The notes under the pieces: model-generated
Database searches by the model: none
What the model was told of the DNA's origin: nothing
Seen by the model: only the letters and a program-made list of their open reading frames with translations
Shown here: in pieces, positions 25,474 through 34,765 of the stretch
Numbering within the stretch: position 1 is the first letter of the stretch
Layout: each line of letters starts with the position of its first letter
Position numbers and translations under genes: made by a program
DNA from: JAACFF01 sp963701435
GTDB taxonomy: Bacteria; Chloroflexota; Anaerolineae; Promineifilales; Promineifilaceae
Assembly (NCBI GenBank): GCA_963701435.1
Contig: CAVPAL010000006.1
Coordinates: 744,001 to 808,000, forward strand
Length of the DNA: 64,000 nucleotides
Reading direction: 5' to 3'

Positions 25474-26574
25474 TCAATTAATCATTGTTTGCACCTGCGC
25501 CTGGAGTTCGATCCGCCCCATTTTGATTTTTGTGCCCTCACGCAAAGTGGTTTGCGAAATCTTCTGCCAGCTCCCGGCCTGGACATCATAAACTCGCGTG
25601 CCGTTAGTGCTTTTCAGATCGGTTAATACAAAACTATCTGCTGTCTGCGTGATGCGCGCGTGCCGGCTGGAAACGGCCGTGTCCAACAGAACAATATCAC
25701 AGCCCGGATCGCGTCCAATAACCATGCCATCCCGCAAACGATAGCGCTGTCCGGTTGATTCGTCAGAAAGATTGATGAGCCAGGCCCTGAGTTCAGTTTG
25801 TGGGGACAATACCTCGGTCTTGGCCGGTTGGGCGGGATCATTAACTGGTTCCAGGATTGTTTTTTTGAGAGCCGGGCTTTTTTCATCCAGCGTGGGCTGC
25901 TGCTGTTGAGCAGGTTGGGATGGCGGTGTGTCCGGTCGCGTTGAAACGCCGGCCGAACGGTATGGTTGCTGCAAATCAGGCGGCGCGTCTGTGACTGTTT
26001 TGGCGTCAGATGGGGTGCGTCGCTGCGGCGGCGGTTGTGGTTTTGCCTGTGGAATGGGCGGGTACGGCGCAGATTGGATGGGCGGTGGATGTGAAACGGG
26101 TTGGGGCGCCGGCTGGTGCAGGCGCACGATGTCGAAACCGGCGCCAAGTACAATAAAAGCCAGCATCAGAATTGTGCCCCACAAACCCGGGTTGACGACG
26201 ATGTCGAAGACAATGTCATCCGCTGTGTTGAGCTGTATCCAGAGGATCACAAGCACCAGGATGGCAAACAGTCCGGCTATACCCTGACCCCAGGCGCTCA
26301 TTTTTTCAAGGTTTTTTATCAAAACACCCAACAGAATCAGGCCCAGCACAATTACGGCCGCGAGTGGGATTAGAAACAGAAGCGGCTGGCCGCCAAAGGC
26401 TTCCGCGCCAATCAAACCGGTGCGTCCGGCGGCGGCCGTTTCTCCGCCAACAGCCAGTTCATAACCGGAAAATTCCCCGATTAAAAAACCATTGCAGGAA
26501 ATGGTGACCCATGGCAGAAAAAAGAGAAACAACACAAAAAGGGCGGCTGGTGCACTAATGAATTTTCCTTTCAT
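25474..26574 (-). CDS. Membrane protein with C-terminal FHA domain
   Basis: A 366-residue protein. The first about 160 residues hold roughly four hydrophobic segments (FLFFLPWVTISC, LLFLIPLAAVIVLGLILLGVL, GIAGLFAILVLVILWI, LWGTILMLAFIVLGAGF). A Pro/Gln-rich linker leads to a forkhead-associated domain (about 265-360) with GMVIGRDPGCDIVL, SSRHARI and LTDLKSTNGT, which bind phosphothreonine. It probably docks a phosphorylated kinase or substrate of the adjacent kinases at the membrane. GAGGAGGT precedes the ATG at 26574; frames further upstream would include that site. It is the first gene of the signalling island in transcription order. Confidence 0.88.
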   Translation of the reverse strand: MKGKFISAPAALFVLFLFFLPWVTISCNGFLIGEFSGYELAVGGETAAAGRTGLIGAEAFGGQPLLFLIPLAAVIVLGLILLGVLIKNLEKMSAWGQGIAGLFAILVLVILWIQLNTADDIVFDIVVNPGLWGTILMLAFIVLGAGFDIVRLHQPAPQPVSHPPPIQSAPYPPIPQAKPQPPPQRRTPSDAKTVTDAPPDLQQPYRSAGVSTRPDTPPSQPAQQQQPTLDEKSPALKKTILEPVNDPAQPAKTEVLSPQTELRAWLINLSDESTGQRYRLRDGMVIGRDPGCDIVLLDTAVSSRHARITQTADSFVLTDLKSTNGTRVYDVQAGSWQKISQTTLREGTKIKMGRIELQAQVQTMIN

Positions 26575-26763
26575 AATTCTGCGACCTCCTCTCATTGCCT
26601 CAATGATACGGCCGTTTCCACAACAATAGGCAGCACAATATCAAAATACAGAGTAACGCTGCTGCGCATTATACCATTGTTTTGAATGCCAATGGAAGCA
26701 AAAAATTAATGCAGAAGAAAGAAAAATGGTTTGATGAACCTTACTTCAGGCCGATTGTTTTTC

Positions 26764-27955
26764 TCAAACAACGCCTGCTTCGCGTAGATGTGCAATCGCT
26801 GCTTTGTCTAATCCGAGATCTGTGCGCAGAATTTCATCCGTGTCGGCGCCCAAAACGGGTGGGGCCGAGCGAATAACGGCCGGCGTTTCGGAAAGTTTGG
26901 CGACTGGCCCCAAAAGCTGAATTTCTCCGGCAGTGGGATGGTTTATGGTTTGCACCATGTCGCGCGACCGGACTTGCGGGTCGCTCAGGGCTGTTGCAAT
27001 GTCGTTGATGGGGCCGGCGGGGATATTGTTTTGCCGGCAGAGATTGAGCCAGACGGCCGTTTTCTCTTCCCCGAAACATAGGCGCTAACTGCACAATCAA
27101 TTCCTCGCGATGCACCACCCGGCCTTTGTTCGTTTGGAAGCGTTCATCCCGCCACAAATCAAGCCTGTCGCCCGCTGCGCATAGGCGCTTAAACTGCGCG
27201 TCCGTACCCACGCCCAGAGCGATATAACCATCTTGTGTTTGAAAAGTCTGGTAGGGCACAATATTGGCATGGGCGTTGCCATAGCGCGCGGGCGTTTCGC
27301 CGGTCGCAAAATAGTTGTGGGCAACATTTGCAAGCCATGCCAACTGCGCATCAAATAAGGCCACATCAATAAATTGCCCTTTGCCTGTTAAATGTCGGGC
27401 ATGCAGCGCAGTTAAGATCGCATTGGCGGCGAACAGTCCGGCCGTAATATCAGCAATCGCCACCCCGACTTTATGCGGCTCGCCGTCCGCCGGGCCGGTG
27501 ATAGACATGATGCCGCCCTGTGCCTGAATAATGAAATCATAACCGGGTAGGTCACGCGATGGCCCATTTTGACCGTAACCGGAGATGGCGCAATAAATCA
27601 GACGCGAGTTTAGTTCCGCCAGAGTCGCATAGTCGATGCCCAGCTTTTGGGTGGTCCCGACCTTGAAATTTTCGATCAGAACATCAGATTTGAGCGCCAA
27701 TTTACGCAAAACATCCCGCCCGGCTGTACTTTTGAGGTTTAATGTCAGGCTGCGTTTGTTGCGGTTGGCGGACAAAAAATAGGCGCTTTGATCGCCGGCC
27801 CAGGGCGGCCCCCAGCCGCGCGTGCCGTCGCCTGCGCCCGGCTGTTCGATTTTGATCACGTCGGCGCCAAAATCGGCGAGAAGCTGCGTGCAGTATGGAC
27901 CGGCCAGTACCCGCGATAAGTCCAGTATACGAATGTCTGCCAGGGCGCTGTTCAT
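26764..27955 (-). CDS. CaiB/BaiF family CoA-transferase, one frameshift
   Basis: The N-terminal 290 residues are a class III CoA-transferase: IRILDLSRVLAGPYCTQLLADFGADVIKIE, an NRNKRSLTLNLK loop and LPGYDFIIQAQGGIMSITG. The family places its catalytic Asp after the GYD/Q region. Near 27077, in TTTCGGGGAAG, one extra base moves the frame. The true C-terminus continues in another frame (EEKTAVWLNLCRQNNIPAGP, then DMVQTINHPTAGEIQLLG) and ends at 26764. Such enzymes move CoA between acids such as formate, carnitine or succinate; the substrate here is unknown. The indel is in a run of G, so a sequence error is possible. It is not obviously linked to neighbours. Confidence 0.75.
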
Positions 27956-28045
27956 AGTTGTTTATGGCTCCTTTGCTGGGCGATTTGAAATACTGTAACA
28001 GCCACGGCCGTTTCTGCCAACTGAAAACTTTGCTAAAATGCTCTT

Positions 28046-28912
28046 ATGAAAATATCACATACAGCGCCTTTGATTATTGGGTTTGTTTCCGATTTGATGT
28101 TTACCAGCAAAATTGGAAACGTTGTCAATTATCTGGGCTATGAAATTAAATGGATTGAAACCACAGCCGATATTGGCGGCGACCAACCCGCCGCGCTCGA
28201 CACCAAACCGGGTGAAAAATTGACGGGTGAAGAAGGACGACTGTTTGAAAAAATCACCCAATGGCAGCCGGCGCTGCTGCTCTTTGATCTAAACAATGCA
28301 GCGATTCCCTGGCAGCGCTGGATTCCAATTCTGAAATCATCGCCGGCGACGCGCCGTATTCCCGTGATGGCGTTTGGTTCGCATATGAATGTTGAGCAAA
28401 TTCAAGCGGCGCGGCGCGTGGGCGCCGATCAAGTGTTTGCGCGTTCTCGCTTTTCGGCCGATATGCCGGCTCTGATTCAGAAACATGCTTTTGTGCCTGA
28501 TTATGATGCAATTTCAAAAGCGTGTCAGCAACCGCTGCCTGCTCTGGTCAAACAAGGCATTAACTTATTCAATCAAGGTGCATATTACCGCTGCCATGAT
28601 GATTTGGAAGCGGCCTGGCGTGCAGACGAGACGCCGGGACGGGATTTGTATCGGGGCATTTTGCAGGTTGGCATTGCCTACTATCAGATTGAACGCGGCA
28701 ATTATCGCGGGGCTGTAAAAATGCTGCTGCGCGTGCGCCAATGGTTGGATCCTTTGCCGGACATTTGCCAGGATGTTGATGTGGCGCAGCTGCGGGAGGA
28801 TGTAACGGCCGTCTATGCCGCATTAGCGCAAATTGGCTCTGAAGATATAGAAGATTTTGATCGCGCGCTCTTCAGACCGATTAGATTAATCGACCGTAAC
28901 GACACAAACTGA
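28046..28912 (+). CDS. Receiver-like domain fused to DUF309
   Basis: A 288-residue protein. The first about 150 residues resemble a receiver fold (LIIGFVSDLMFTSKIGNVVN, LLLFDLNN, IPVMAFGSH, QIQAARRVGADQVFARSRF), but the acidic pocket of true receivers is not convincing, so phosphorylation is doubtful. Residues about 160-245 are a DUF309 domain (LFNQGAYYRCHDDLEAAW, YRGILQVGIAYYQIERGN), a helical metal-site-like fold of unknown function with conserved His/Asp/Glu. It is transcribed towards the P-type ATPase gene, and the two stop codons abut. Function unknown. Confidence 0.7.
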   Translation: MKISHTAPLIIGFVSDLMFTSKIGNVVNYLGYEIKWIETTADIGGDQPAALDTKPGEKLTGEEGRLFEKITQWQPALLLFDLNNAAIPWQRWIPILKSSPATRRIPVMAFGSHMNVEQIQAARRVGADQVFARSRFSADMPALIQKHAFVPDYDAISKACQQPLPALVKQGINLFNQGAYYRCHDDLEAAWRADETPGRDLYRGILQVGIAYYQIERGNYRGAVKMLLRVRQWLDPLPDICQDVDVAQLREDVTAVYAALAQIGSEDIEDFDRALFRPIRLIDRNDTN

Positions 28913-31639
28913 TCAGGCTGTTGCCCCTCGCCGGCGGCGCACCAGCTTTTCAATTTCCACTGCAAAGAACACGATCGTGCTAATTAACAACGCGATCAAC
29001 AAATCCTGCGGCGCCAGCGATTGCGTTCCAAAGAAACGCTGCAAAAAGGGTACATAAATCAAGGCAAGTTGTAATAAGAATGTTGTCCCCACCGCGATGT
29101 TCATCAAACGGTTGGAAAAGAAGCCAATTGTTACGACAGATTCAATATTGGAGCGGATGGCATAGGCATTGCCCATTTGAGACAGCGTCAGAACGGTAAA
29201 GACCATTGTTTGCCACGACCCATTGGGGTCTATTTGCCAGTAATAGTAGCCGGTTAAAAGAGAGACAAGACCCATTAGACTGCCAATCCAGAGAATACGA
29301 GTGCCCATTCCGCGGCTGAAGATGCTCTCCTTGGGATCCCAGGGCGGCCGTTCCATGATTCCACGCTCAGACGGTTCAACTGCCAATGCCAATCCCGGTA
29401 ATCCATCGGTTACCAGATTGATCCATAAAATTTGCACTGCGAGCAGGGGCAAAGGCATGCCCAAAAACGGGGCGACTAACATCACAAATAATTCGCCGAT
29501 ATTGCTGGAAAGCGTATATTTGATGAACTTGCGAATATTATCAAAGATGGTGCGCCCTTCTTCGACGGCCGAAACTATTGTCGCAAAGTTATCATCCAGC
29601 AAGACCATGTCGGCGGCCTCTTTTGAAACGTCGGTGCCGGTAATACCCATGGCGATGCCGATATCTGCTTTTTTGAGGGCCGGCGCGTCGTTGACGCCGT
29701 CGCCAGTCATCGCCACGACCTGTCCTTTGTTTTGCAGCGCCTCTACGATATTGAGCTTGTGTTCGGGTGAGACCCGCGCAAATACGGAGACATCATCTAC
29801 CTGTTTCTCCAGTTCTGCCACAGACATCGTGGCCAACTTTTGGCCGGTCAGATTGTGGTCATTGGCGGTAATGTTGAGGTCTTGGGCAATGTATTGGGCC
29901 GTGAGCGGATGATCGCCGGTAATCATGATGGGGCGAATGCCGGCTGTGCGTGCTTTGGCGACGGCCGTTTTCACTTCAGGTCGCGGCGGATCAATCATAC
30001 TGACCAGCCCAATCAGGATCAGATCATCCTCAAGCTCCGCTTCGGTTGGTTTTTCGGGTAAAACATCTAGCGGCCGAAAGGCAATCCCCAGCACCCGCTG
30101 TCCCTGTTTCGCTTTGCGCTCATTGGCCACAGTGACGCGCGTGATCATTTCTTCATCCAGCGGCAAGATTTCCTGGCCGGTCCAAATTTGGGTGCTTACA
30201 GTCAGCAGGCTGTCAACGCCGCCCTTACAAAATGCGACATAGGGCACATCTCGCCACGCCTCTTCGATATTGGGGCGCTCCACGTCAGCGCGATGGATCG
30301 TGGTCATACGTTTGCGTTCAGATGTGAATGGAATTTCTGCGACGCGCGGTAATTGTGTTTCCAATTTATCTTTTGAATAGCCAAGTTCGTTGGCCGCCAC
30401 GATGAGAGCGCCTTCGGTGGGATCGCCTATGACCCGTTCCTGGCCAAATTCATCTTTTTCGATAAAAGCATCATTGCAAAGCGCGCCGGCTTTAATTAAC
30501 AGGCTCAGAGTGCGCTCTTCAGGCGGCATGCTGGCATCAAATTCGGCGTCTTCCACGATGCCTTTGCTGGTTAACAGCGTTTCGATTTCCTGAGTATGGC
30601 CGATGACATCCAACAGCTTCACGGTCATACGATTTTGGGTGAGCGTGCCGGTTTTATCTGAACAAATGACGGTGACGGAACCAAGCGTTTCTACGGCGGG
30701 CAAGCGGCGGATGAGGGCGTTGCGTTTTAACATGCGCTGCGAACCCAGCGCCAGCGTGATCGCTACGACGGCCGGCAGCCCCTCAGGAACGGCCGCTACC
30801 GCCATGCTGATCCCAACCAGGAACAAGTCCGAGAGAGATTCGCCCCGCAAAAGCCCCAGCACAATCACCAACGCAATGATCACAAGCGCCCCAACCGCCA
30901 AAACTTTGCCCAGCCCATCCAACCGTTTTTGCAAAGGAGTTTGTTCGTCGTCAACGCTTTGAATGAGGTCGGCAATTTTGCCAAGCTCAGTGTTCATGCC
31001 CGTTTCTGTAATGACAATTGTGCCGCGCCCGTAGGTGACTATTGTGCCGTTGAAGACCATGTTGCTGCGGTCGCCCAGGGGTAAATGTTCGCCACCCTCA
31101 ATGGGCGCGACGCTTTTTTCAACGGCGACAGATTCACCGGTTAATGCGGATTCCTCGATTTTAAGGTTGATACTTTCCAGGATACGGCCGTCGGCGGGCA
31201 CAAGGCTGCCGGTTTCGAGCCGCACAATGTCGCCCGGAACCAGTTCGCGCGCGGAGATTTCCTCGGTACGGCCGTTGCGTCGCACCTGCACAGTGGGTAC
31301 AGACAGCTTCTTGAGAGCCGCCACAGCCTGCTCAGCGCGGTATTCTTGTGAAAAACCAATTGCAGCATTCAAAATGACAATCGCCAGAATAATAATTGCG
31401 TCCTCATGCTCCCCCAGCAAAAAGGAAACGATCGCTGCAATGATTAAAATGACAACCATCAACTCTTTAAGTTGATCCCACAAAATGAGCCAGGGGCTTT
31501 TTGCGCCCTTTTCAACCAGTTCGTTTAAACCATATTGTTCAAGACGGCGTTCCGCTTCGGCATTAGTAAGGCCGGATTCACTATCCGTGTTTAACTGTGT
31601 GATCACCTGTTTGGTATCCAGTTGGTGCCAGGTACTCAT
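28913..31639 (-). CDS. P-type cation-transporting ATPase (P2A Ca2+ type)
   Basis: A 908-residue P-type ATPase of normal length. Cytoplasmic motifs are in order: TGES (167-170), the membrane-4 ion site AAVPEGLPAVVAIT (about 282-295), the phosphorylated Asp at D328 in CSDKTGTLTQ, and MTGDGVNDAPALKKADIGIAM. The N-terminal cation_ATPase_N element (STWHQLDTKQVITQL) and C-terminal membrane domain place it with SERCA/PacL-like Ca2+ pumps. It should export Ca2+, or possibly Mn2+, from the cytoplasm. AAAAGGAT lies just before the ATG. It converges on the DUF309 gene with no gap. Confidence 0.93.
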   Translation of the reverse strand: MSTWHQLDTKQVITQLNTDSESGLTNAEAERRLEQYGLNELVEKGAKSPWLILWDQLKELMVVILIIAAIVSFLLGEHEDAIIILAIVILNAAIGFSQEYRAEQAVAALKKLSVPTVQVRRNGRTEEISARELVPGDIVRLETGSLVPADGRILESINLKIEESALTGESVAVEKSVAPIEGGEHLPLGDRSNMVFNGTIVTYGRGTIVITETGMNTELGKIADLIQSVDDEQTPLQKRLDGLGKVLAVGALVIIALVIVLGLLRGESLSDLFLVGISMAVAAVPEGLPAVVAITLALGSQRMLKRNALIRRLPAVETLGSVTVICSDKTGTLTQNRMTVKLLDVIGHTQEIETLLTSKGIVEDAEFDASMPPEERTLSLLIKAGALCNDAFIEKDEFGQERVIGDPTEGALIVAANELGYSKDKLETQLPRVAEIPFTSERKRMTTIHRADVERPNIEEAWRDVPYVAFCKGGVDSLLTVSTQIWTGQEILPLDEEMITRVTVANERKAKQGQRVLGIAFRPLDVLPEKPTEAELEDDLILIGLVSMIDPPRPEVKTAVAKARTAGIRPIMITGDHPLTAQYIAQDLNITANDHNLTGQKLATMSVAELEKQVDDVSVFARVSPEHKLNIVEALQNKGQVVAMTGDGVNDAPALKKADIGIAMGITGTDVSKEAADMVLLDDNFATIVSAVEEGRTIFDNIRKFIKYTLSSNIGELFVMLVAPFLGMPLPLLAVQILWINLVTDGLPGLALAVEPSERGIMERPPWDPKESIFSRGMGTRILWIGSLMGLVSLLTGYYYWQIDPNGSWQTMVFTVLTLSQMGNAYAIRSNIESVVTIGFFSNRLMNIAVGTTFLLQLALIYVPFLQRFFGTQSLAPQDLLIALLISTIVFFAVEIEKLVRRRRGATA

Positions 31640-31734
31640 TTTATATCCTTTTAATTTATGTCCTTGATGCCAACCAAGTTTAGCACATTGTCGCCCAAGA
31701 AAGAATGAATTATTGTGTCACTCCATTCAAAAAC

Positions 31735-31763
31735 TGCACAGAAACCGTTCAATTCAGTATAAT
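31735..31763 (+). promoter_or_regulatory. Possible promoter of the PIG-L gene
   Basis: A perfect TATAAT at 31758-31763 lies 17 bases after TGCACA (31735-31740), which matches four of six -35 positions. It is about 50 bases before the PIG-L start. Confidence 0.4.
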
Positions 31764-31810
31764 GAATAAAGTAGATAAAAGATTTTGCGAGCGAAGGAGG
31801 CTCGTCCTTT

Positions 31811-32536
31811 ATGAGCAGTTATGTCCCTGAAAGCGCACTATTTATTTTTGCCCATCCCGATGATATTGAATTTGGCGTAGCCGGAACGGCCGCTAAATGG
31901 GCCCGGCAAGGTTCTGAAGTCGTCTACGTCGTGATTACTGATGGAAACGTAGGCAGTCATGAGGATGGTATGACGCCTGAAAAACTGGCCTCTATCCGCC
32001 GCGCCGAACAACAGGCGGCGGCCGATATGGCCGGCGCAAAAGCCTGCATCTTCCTGGGTTATCATGATGGTTTTTTGCAGCCAACCCTGGAGCTGCGCAA
32101 AGACCTGGTGCGCTTGATTCGCAAGTATAAGCCGGAAGCGGTTGTTTGTGGCGATCCGACCAATTATTTCCCCGCGGAAGATTATATTAACCATCCCGAC
32201 CATCGCGCAGCCGGACAGGCGGCTTTAGACGCCGTGTTCCCGGCGGCGGAAATGACCATGCTTTACCCCGATCTGGCCGCCGAAGGCCTGGCGGGGCACA
32301 AAGTTTCATACGTCTTTGTATCATTCTCACAGCAGCCGGACTATTACGTAGATATTAGCGATACGATTGATTTAAAAATCGACGCCTTGCGCAAACATGT
32401 CAGCCAGATTGGTGAGTGGGATCCGGCCGACAGGATCAAAGATTGGAATGCAAGCGCAGGCAAAAAAGTTGGCTTTAAGTATGCTGAAGCTTTTCGCCGG
32501 TTCAGGTTGAGAACCCCGGAAACTGTATTGGAATAG
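31811..32536 (+). CDS. PIG-L family deacetylase
   Basis: A 241-residue protein of the LmbE/PIG-L zinc deacetylase family. The zinc and catalytic motif AHPDDIEFG is at about residues 14-22, and HPDHRAAG supplies the other zinc histidine. Members remove acetyl groups from GlcNAc-linked compounds such as GlcNAc-inositol, bacillithiol or mycothiol precursors. AAGGAGG lies about 10 bases before the ATG. The next gene, an HTH protein, begins 24 bases after the stop and may be in the same operon. The acceptor substrate cannot be inferred. Confidence 0.9.
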   Translation: MSSYVPESALFIFAHPDDIEFGVAGTAAKWARQGSEVVYVVITDGNVGSHEDGMTPEKLASIRRAEQQAAADMAGAKACIFLGYHDGFLQPTLELRKDLVRLIRKYKPEAVVCGDPTNYFPAEDYINHPDHRAAGQAALDAVFPAAEMTMLYPDLAAEGLAGHKVSYVFVSFSQQPDYYVDISDTIDLKIDALRKHVSQIGEWDPADRIKDWNASAGKKVGFKYAEAFRRFRLRTPETVLE

Positions 32537-32560
32537 AAGGGAGTCCGTTTAAAAAGCGCG

Positions 32561-33040
32561 ATGAAAGCTGGCAGCAAATATTTTCCGCTTTACGAATATT
32601 TACGCCAAAATGCGGCGGATGAAATCACGCTCAAGTTTGACCAACTTGAAGCAATCATCGCCGCGCCGCTGCCGGCCTCAGCGCGCCGTCAACGCGCCTG
32701 GTGGAGCAATCGGCAGGCAGGCGCTGTCCAAGCCGGGGCCTGGATGGAGGCCGGGTACCACGTGGCTGAAGTTGATCTGGCCGCAGAACAGGTTGTTTGG
32801 CGCAAAGCCAATCTGGTGTATGTGGTGCGCCGGGAGGGGGACCTTGTGTTGTGGGATGGGTTGCTGGTGCATGCTTTGCGCACGCATATGGGTTTGACGC
32901 AGGCAGAATTTGCATTTGAATTGGGTGTACGCCAGCCTACAATCAGTGAATGGGAAACAGGCGCCTACCTGCCCAAACGCTCTTCTTCGAAATTACTTTC
33001 TTTCATTGCTGAACGCGCCGGCTTTGAATTTGAGGCATGA
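32561..33040 (+). CDS. Xre-type helix-turn-helix protein with unrecognised N-terminal domain
   Basis: A 159-residue protein. Residues about 1-90 form a separate domain (KYFPLYEYLRQNAADEITLK, then LPASARRQRAWWSN) that recurs in other small bacterial proteins but whose role is not known. Residues about 100-150 are an Xre helix-turn-helix (LRTHMGLTQAEFAFELGV, RQPTISEWETG). It probably binds operator DNA. The perfect promoter with paired palindromes that starts 18 bases after its stop is an obvious candidate target. There is no strong ribosome site before the ATG, so it may be read with the upstream PIG-L gene. Confidence 0.7.
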   Translation: MKAGSKYFPLYEYLRQNAADEITLKFDQLEAIIAAPLPASARRQRAWWSNRQAGAVQAGAWMEAGYHVAEVDLAAEQVVWRKANLVYVVRREGDLVLWDGLLVHALRTHMGLTQAEFAFELGVRQPTISEWETGAYLPKRSSSKLLSFIAERAGFEFEA

Positions 33041-33058
33041 TCCCGAATAAATTTGATA

Positions 33059-33106
33059 TTGACACAATATGCGCTGGCGTATATAATTTGTTATGCGATA
33101 GCGTAT
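33059..33106 (+). promoter_or_regulatory. Consensus sigma70 promoter with two palindromic operators
   Basis: TTGACA (33059-33064) and TATAAT (33082-33087) are separated by exactly 17 bases, a full consensus promoter. Two matching imperfect palindromes, ATGCGCTGGCGTAT (33069-33082) and ATGCGATAGCGTAT (33093-33106), start 24 bases apart, in the spacer and just past the -10. A repressor bound there would block RNA polymerase. The adjacent Xre-type protein is the likeliest repressor. Confidence 0.7.
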
Positions 33107-33166
33107 AATATGTCAGAATGTATTAATAAAACTGGACACTGGCGGTTTTTATTTTGCCAGAGGAGG

Positions 33167-33195
33167 CCTGACAGGTCTTGAAATCGTCAGACTCC
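33167..33195. repeat. Short dispersed repeat (family E)
   Basis: CCTGACAGGTCTTG with GTCAGACTCC after it matches the copy at 54023-54050 over about 28 bases, and the first 12 bases match at 3609. It is intergenic in all three places. Confidence 0.5.
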
Positions 33196-33226
33196 AGAAT
33201 AAAATTATATTGGAGGGTCTCAAGAA

Positions 33227-33406
33227 ATGGGCGCGTATAGTTTAGAAAGCGTAATTCAAAAATGGGAACAGGGGAAATTGACAACAGAACAGGCGATCGG
33301 TCAGTTATTACTGCTTGTTCAATCTTTATCGGCGCGGGTTGGGGTTTTGGAGCAGCAGGGAAAACGGCCGTTTACCGGCCCACAGCAGCCAGACTCAGTA
33401 GATTGA
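33227..33406 (+). CDS. Small protein of unknown function (59 residues)
   Basis: The frame reads MGAYSLESVIQKWEQGKLTT at the start and ends QQPDSVD. GGAGGG stands 10 bases before the ATG, and the consensus promoter with paired palindromes lies about 140 bases upstream. The middle (TEQAIGQLLLLVQSLSARVG) is predicted helical and Leu-rich, so it may dimerise. There is no signal peptide. The family is unknown. Strong promoter and ribosome site make it a more credible gene than most short frames. Confidence 0.55.
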   Translation: MGAYSLESVIQKWEQGKLTTEQAIGQLLLLVQSLSARVGVLEQQGKRPFTGPQQPDSVD

Positions 33407-33520
33407 AATTTTCGACGCCAATGACACAAATGACACGAACAAAAATTATTAATTCGAGCGATTCCTACTACTCTTGTCAGATTTTGGATTTACAGAGATT
33501 GGCTATTATTGGGCAGACTT

Positions 33521-34624
33521 TTACTCATCACCACGCAAATTTGCGATAAACCCTAGCAACAGTCCTAACGCCAGACCCAACAAGCCGCTTGCCAGTTGCT
33601 TGCGTCGTTGGTGAGGTGGGGGTGATGTCTCTGATACGGCATTGAACGAGGCGCCAAATGGAACAGGTTCCGGCGCCGGTTCCACCGGTTCTGGCTCTTC
33701 CGGCGGCTGTTGCGTATCCATATCATTGCGTTCAAGCAGCCTGTCGGCCAGATACATGCCGTCGGCAGCGGGTACAATGCGCCGCCCCATCCTGTTGGCG
33801 AATACCTTTGTGTATTCTGCGCCATACAAAATAATTTGCGCCGTGTAATAAATCCAGATTAATATCACGATCAATGAACCGGCTGCGCCATAGATTGAAG
33901 CAGTGCCGGTAAAAATCAGATAGATGTTAATCAGATAATTTCCAATTAATACCAGCACGGTTGTAACAATGGCTCCAACTATAACATCCCACCAGGAGAT
34001 TATGGCGTGGGGAAGGGTTTTAAACAGGACCGCGAAAAGAAAAAACATGACGAATGGAACGGCAAACGTATTTAATGAAGGAATGAGTTCCGCGACGCTC
34101 GGAAAGTATTGAACAATGTAATTGTCCAGAACCGCAATGATGGTGTTGAGCATCATCGCGGCAATCAAGATAGCGCCCAGAAATAAAACCATTAACGAGG
34201 AGATTGCACGGGTGCGTACGCTATTGATGGCGGCTTTCATACCGGCCTGGGGGCGGGGGATAACGCCAAATATCAAATCCAGGGCGCGTTTTAGTTGGTT
34301 AAAAACGCCCGAAGCGGCAAAGAGTAAAATAATGACGCTAATGATGGTTGTGCTGGTTGTGCCGCTCATCGCGCTCTCGATTATATCCTCGATCAAAACG
34401 GCCGCTTCCAGGCCGACAAATTGGGCTACCTGTTCCACAATTCGCCCTCTGACTGCCGCCTGACCAAATATCCGCCCGGCGAGTGCAATCACCAGGCTGA
34501 GTATGGGCGCCAATGAGAAGACCAGGAAATAGGCGATTGCAGCAGCGTATAACGATACCCGATCGTCGGCCCACGCCTGTCCGGCGTCAATAAAGCTTTG
34601 AAAAAAGTTTTTTACCAGTTGCAT
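33521..34624 (-). CDS. YihY/BrkB family membrane protein
   Basis: A 367-residue protein with about six membrane segments. YihY/BrkB signatures are DDRVSLYAAAIAYFLVFSLAP near the N-terminus, ASGVFNQLKRALDLIFGV in the centre, and IYGAAGSLIVILIWIYYTAQI near the end. About 85 C-terminal residues are polar, with a Pro-Glu-rich run, and end in a last hydrophobic patch. Family members were once called ribonuclease BN but are inner-membrane proteins of uncertain transport role. The gene stands alone, between repeats. Confidence 0.85.
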   Translation of the reverse strand: MQLVKNFFQSFIDAGQAWADDRVSLYAAAIAYFLVFSLAPILSLVIALAGRIFGQAAVRGRIVEQVAQFVGLEAAVLIEDIIESAMSGTTSTTIISVIILLFAASGVFNQLKRALDLIFGVIPRPQAGMKAAINSVRTRAISSLMVLFLGAILIAAMMLNTIIAVLDNYIVQYFPSVAELIPSLNTFAVPFVMFFLFAVLFKTLPHAIISWWDVIVGAIVTTVLVLIGNYLINIYLIFTGTASIYGAAGSLIVILIWIYYTAQIILYGAEYTKVFANRMGRRIVPAADGMYLADRLLERNDMDTQQPPEEPEPVEPAPEPVPFGASFNAVSETSPPPHQRRKQLASGLLGLALGLLLGFIANLRGDE

Positions 34625-34680
34625 TGACGGTTTGCCTGACTTGTACTCAATCCCTATTTGATGTTTTCTTAATATGCCGC

Positions 34681-34745
34681 CAGGTAAACCGCAGAAAATT
34701 CTTGAGAATAAGAGGAGTTAGAAATTTGCGGTTTCCTTGAGGAAT
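34681..34745. repeat. Degenerate family B hairpin repeat
   Basis: GGTAAACCGCAGAAA near 34681 pairs through AAACCGCA with TGCGGTTT near 34727, in the same order as the family B copies, but the second hairpin is missing. Confidence 0.45.
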
Positions 34746-34765
34746 CGGCAACGTCTGGAGCGATT

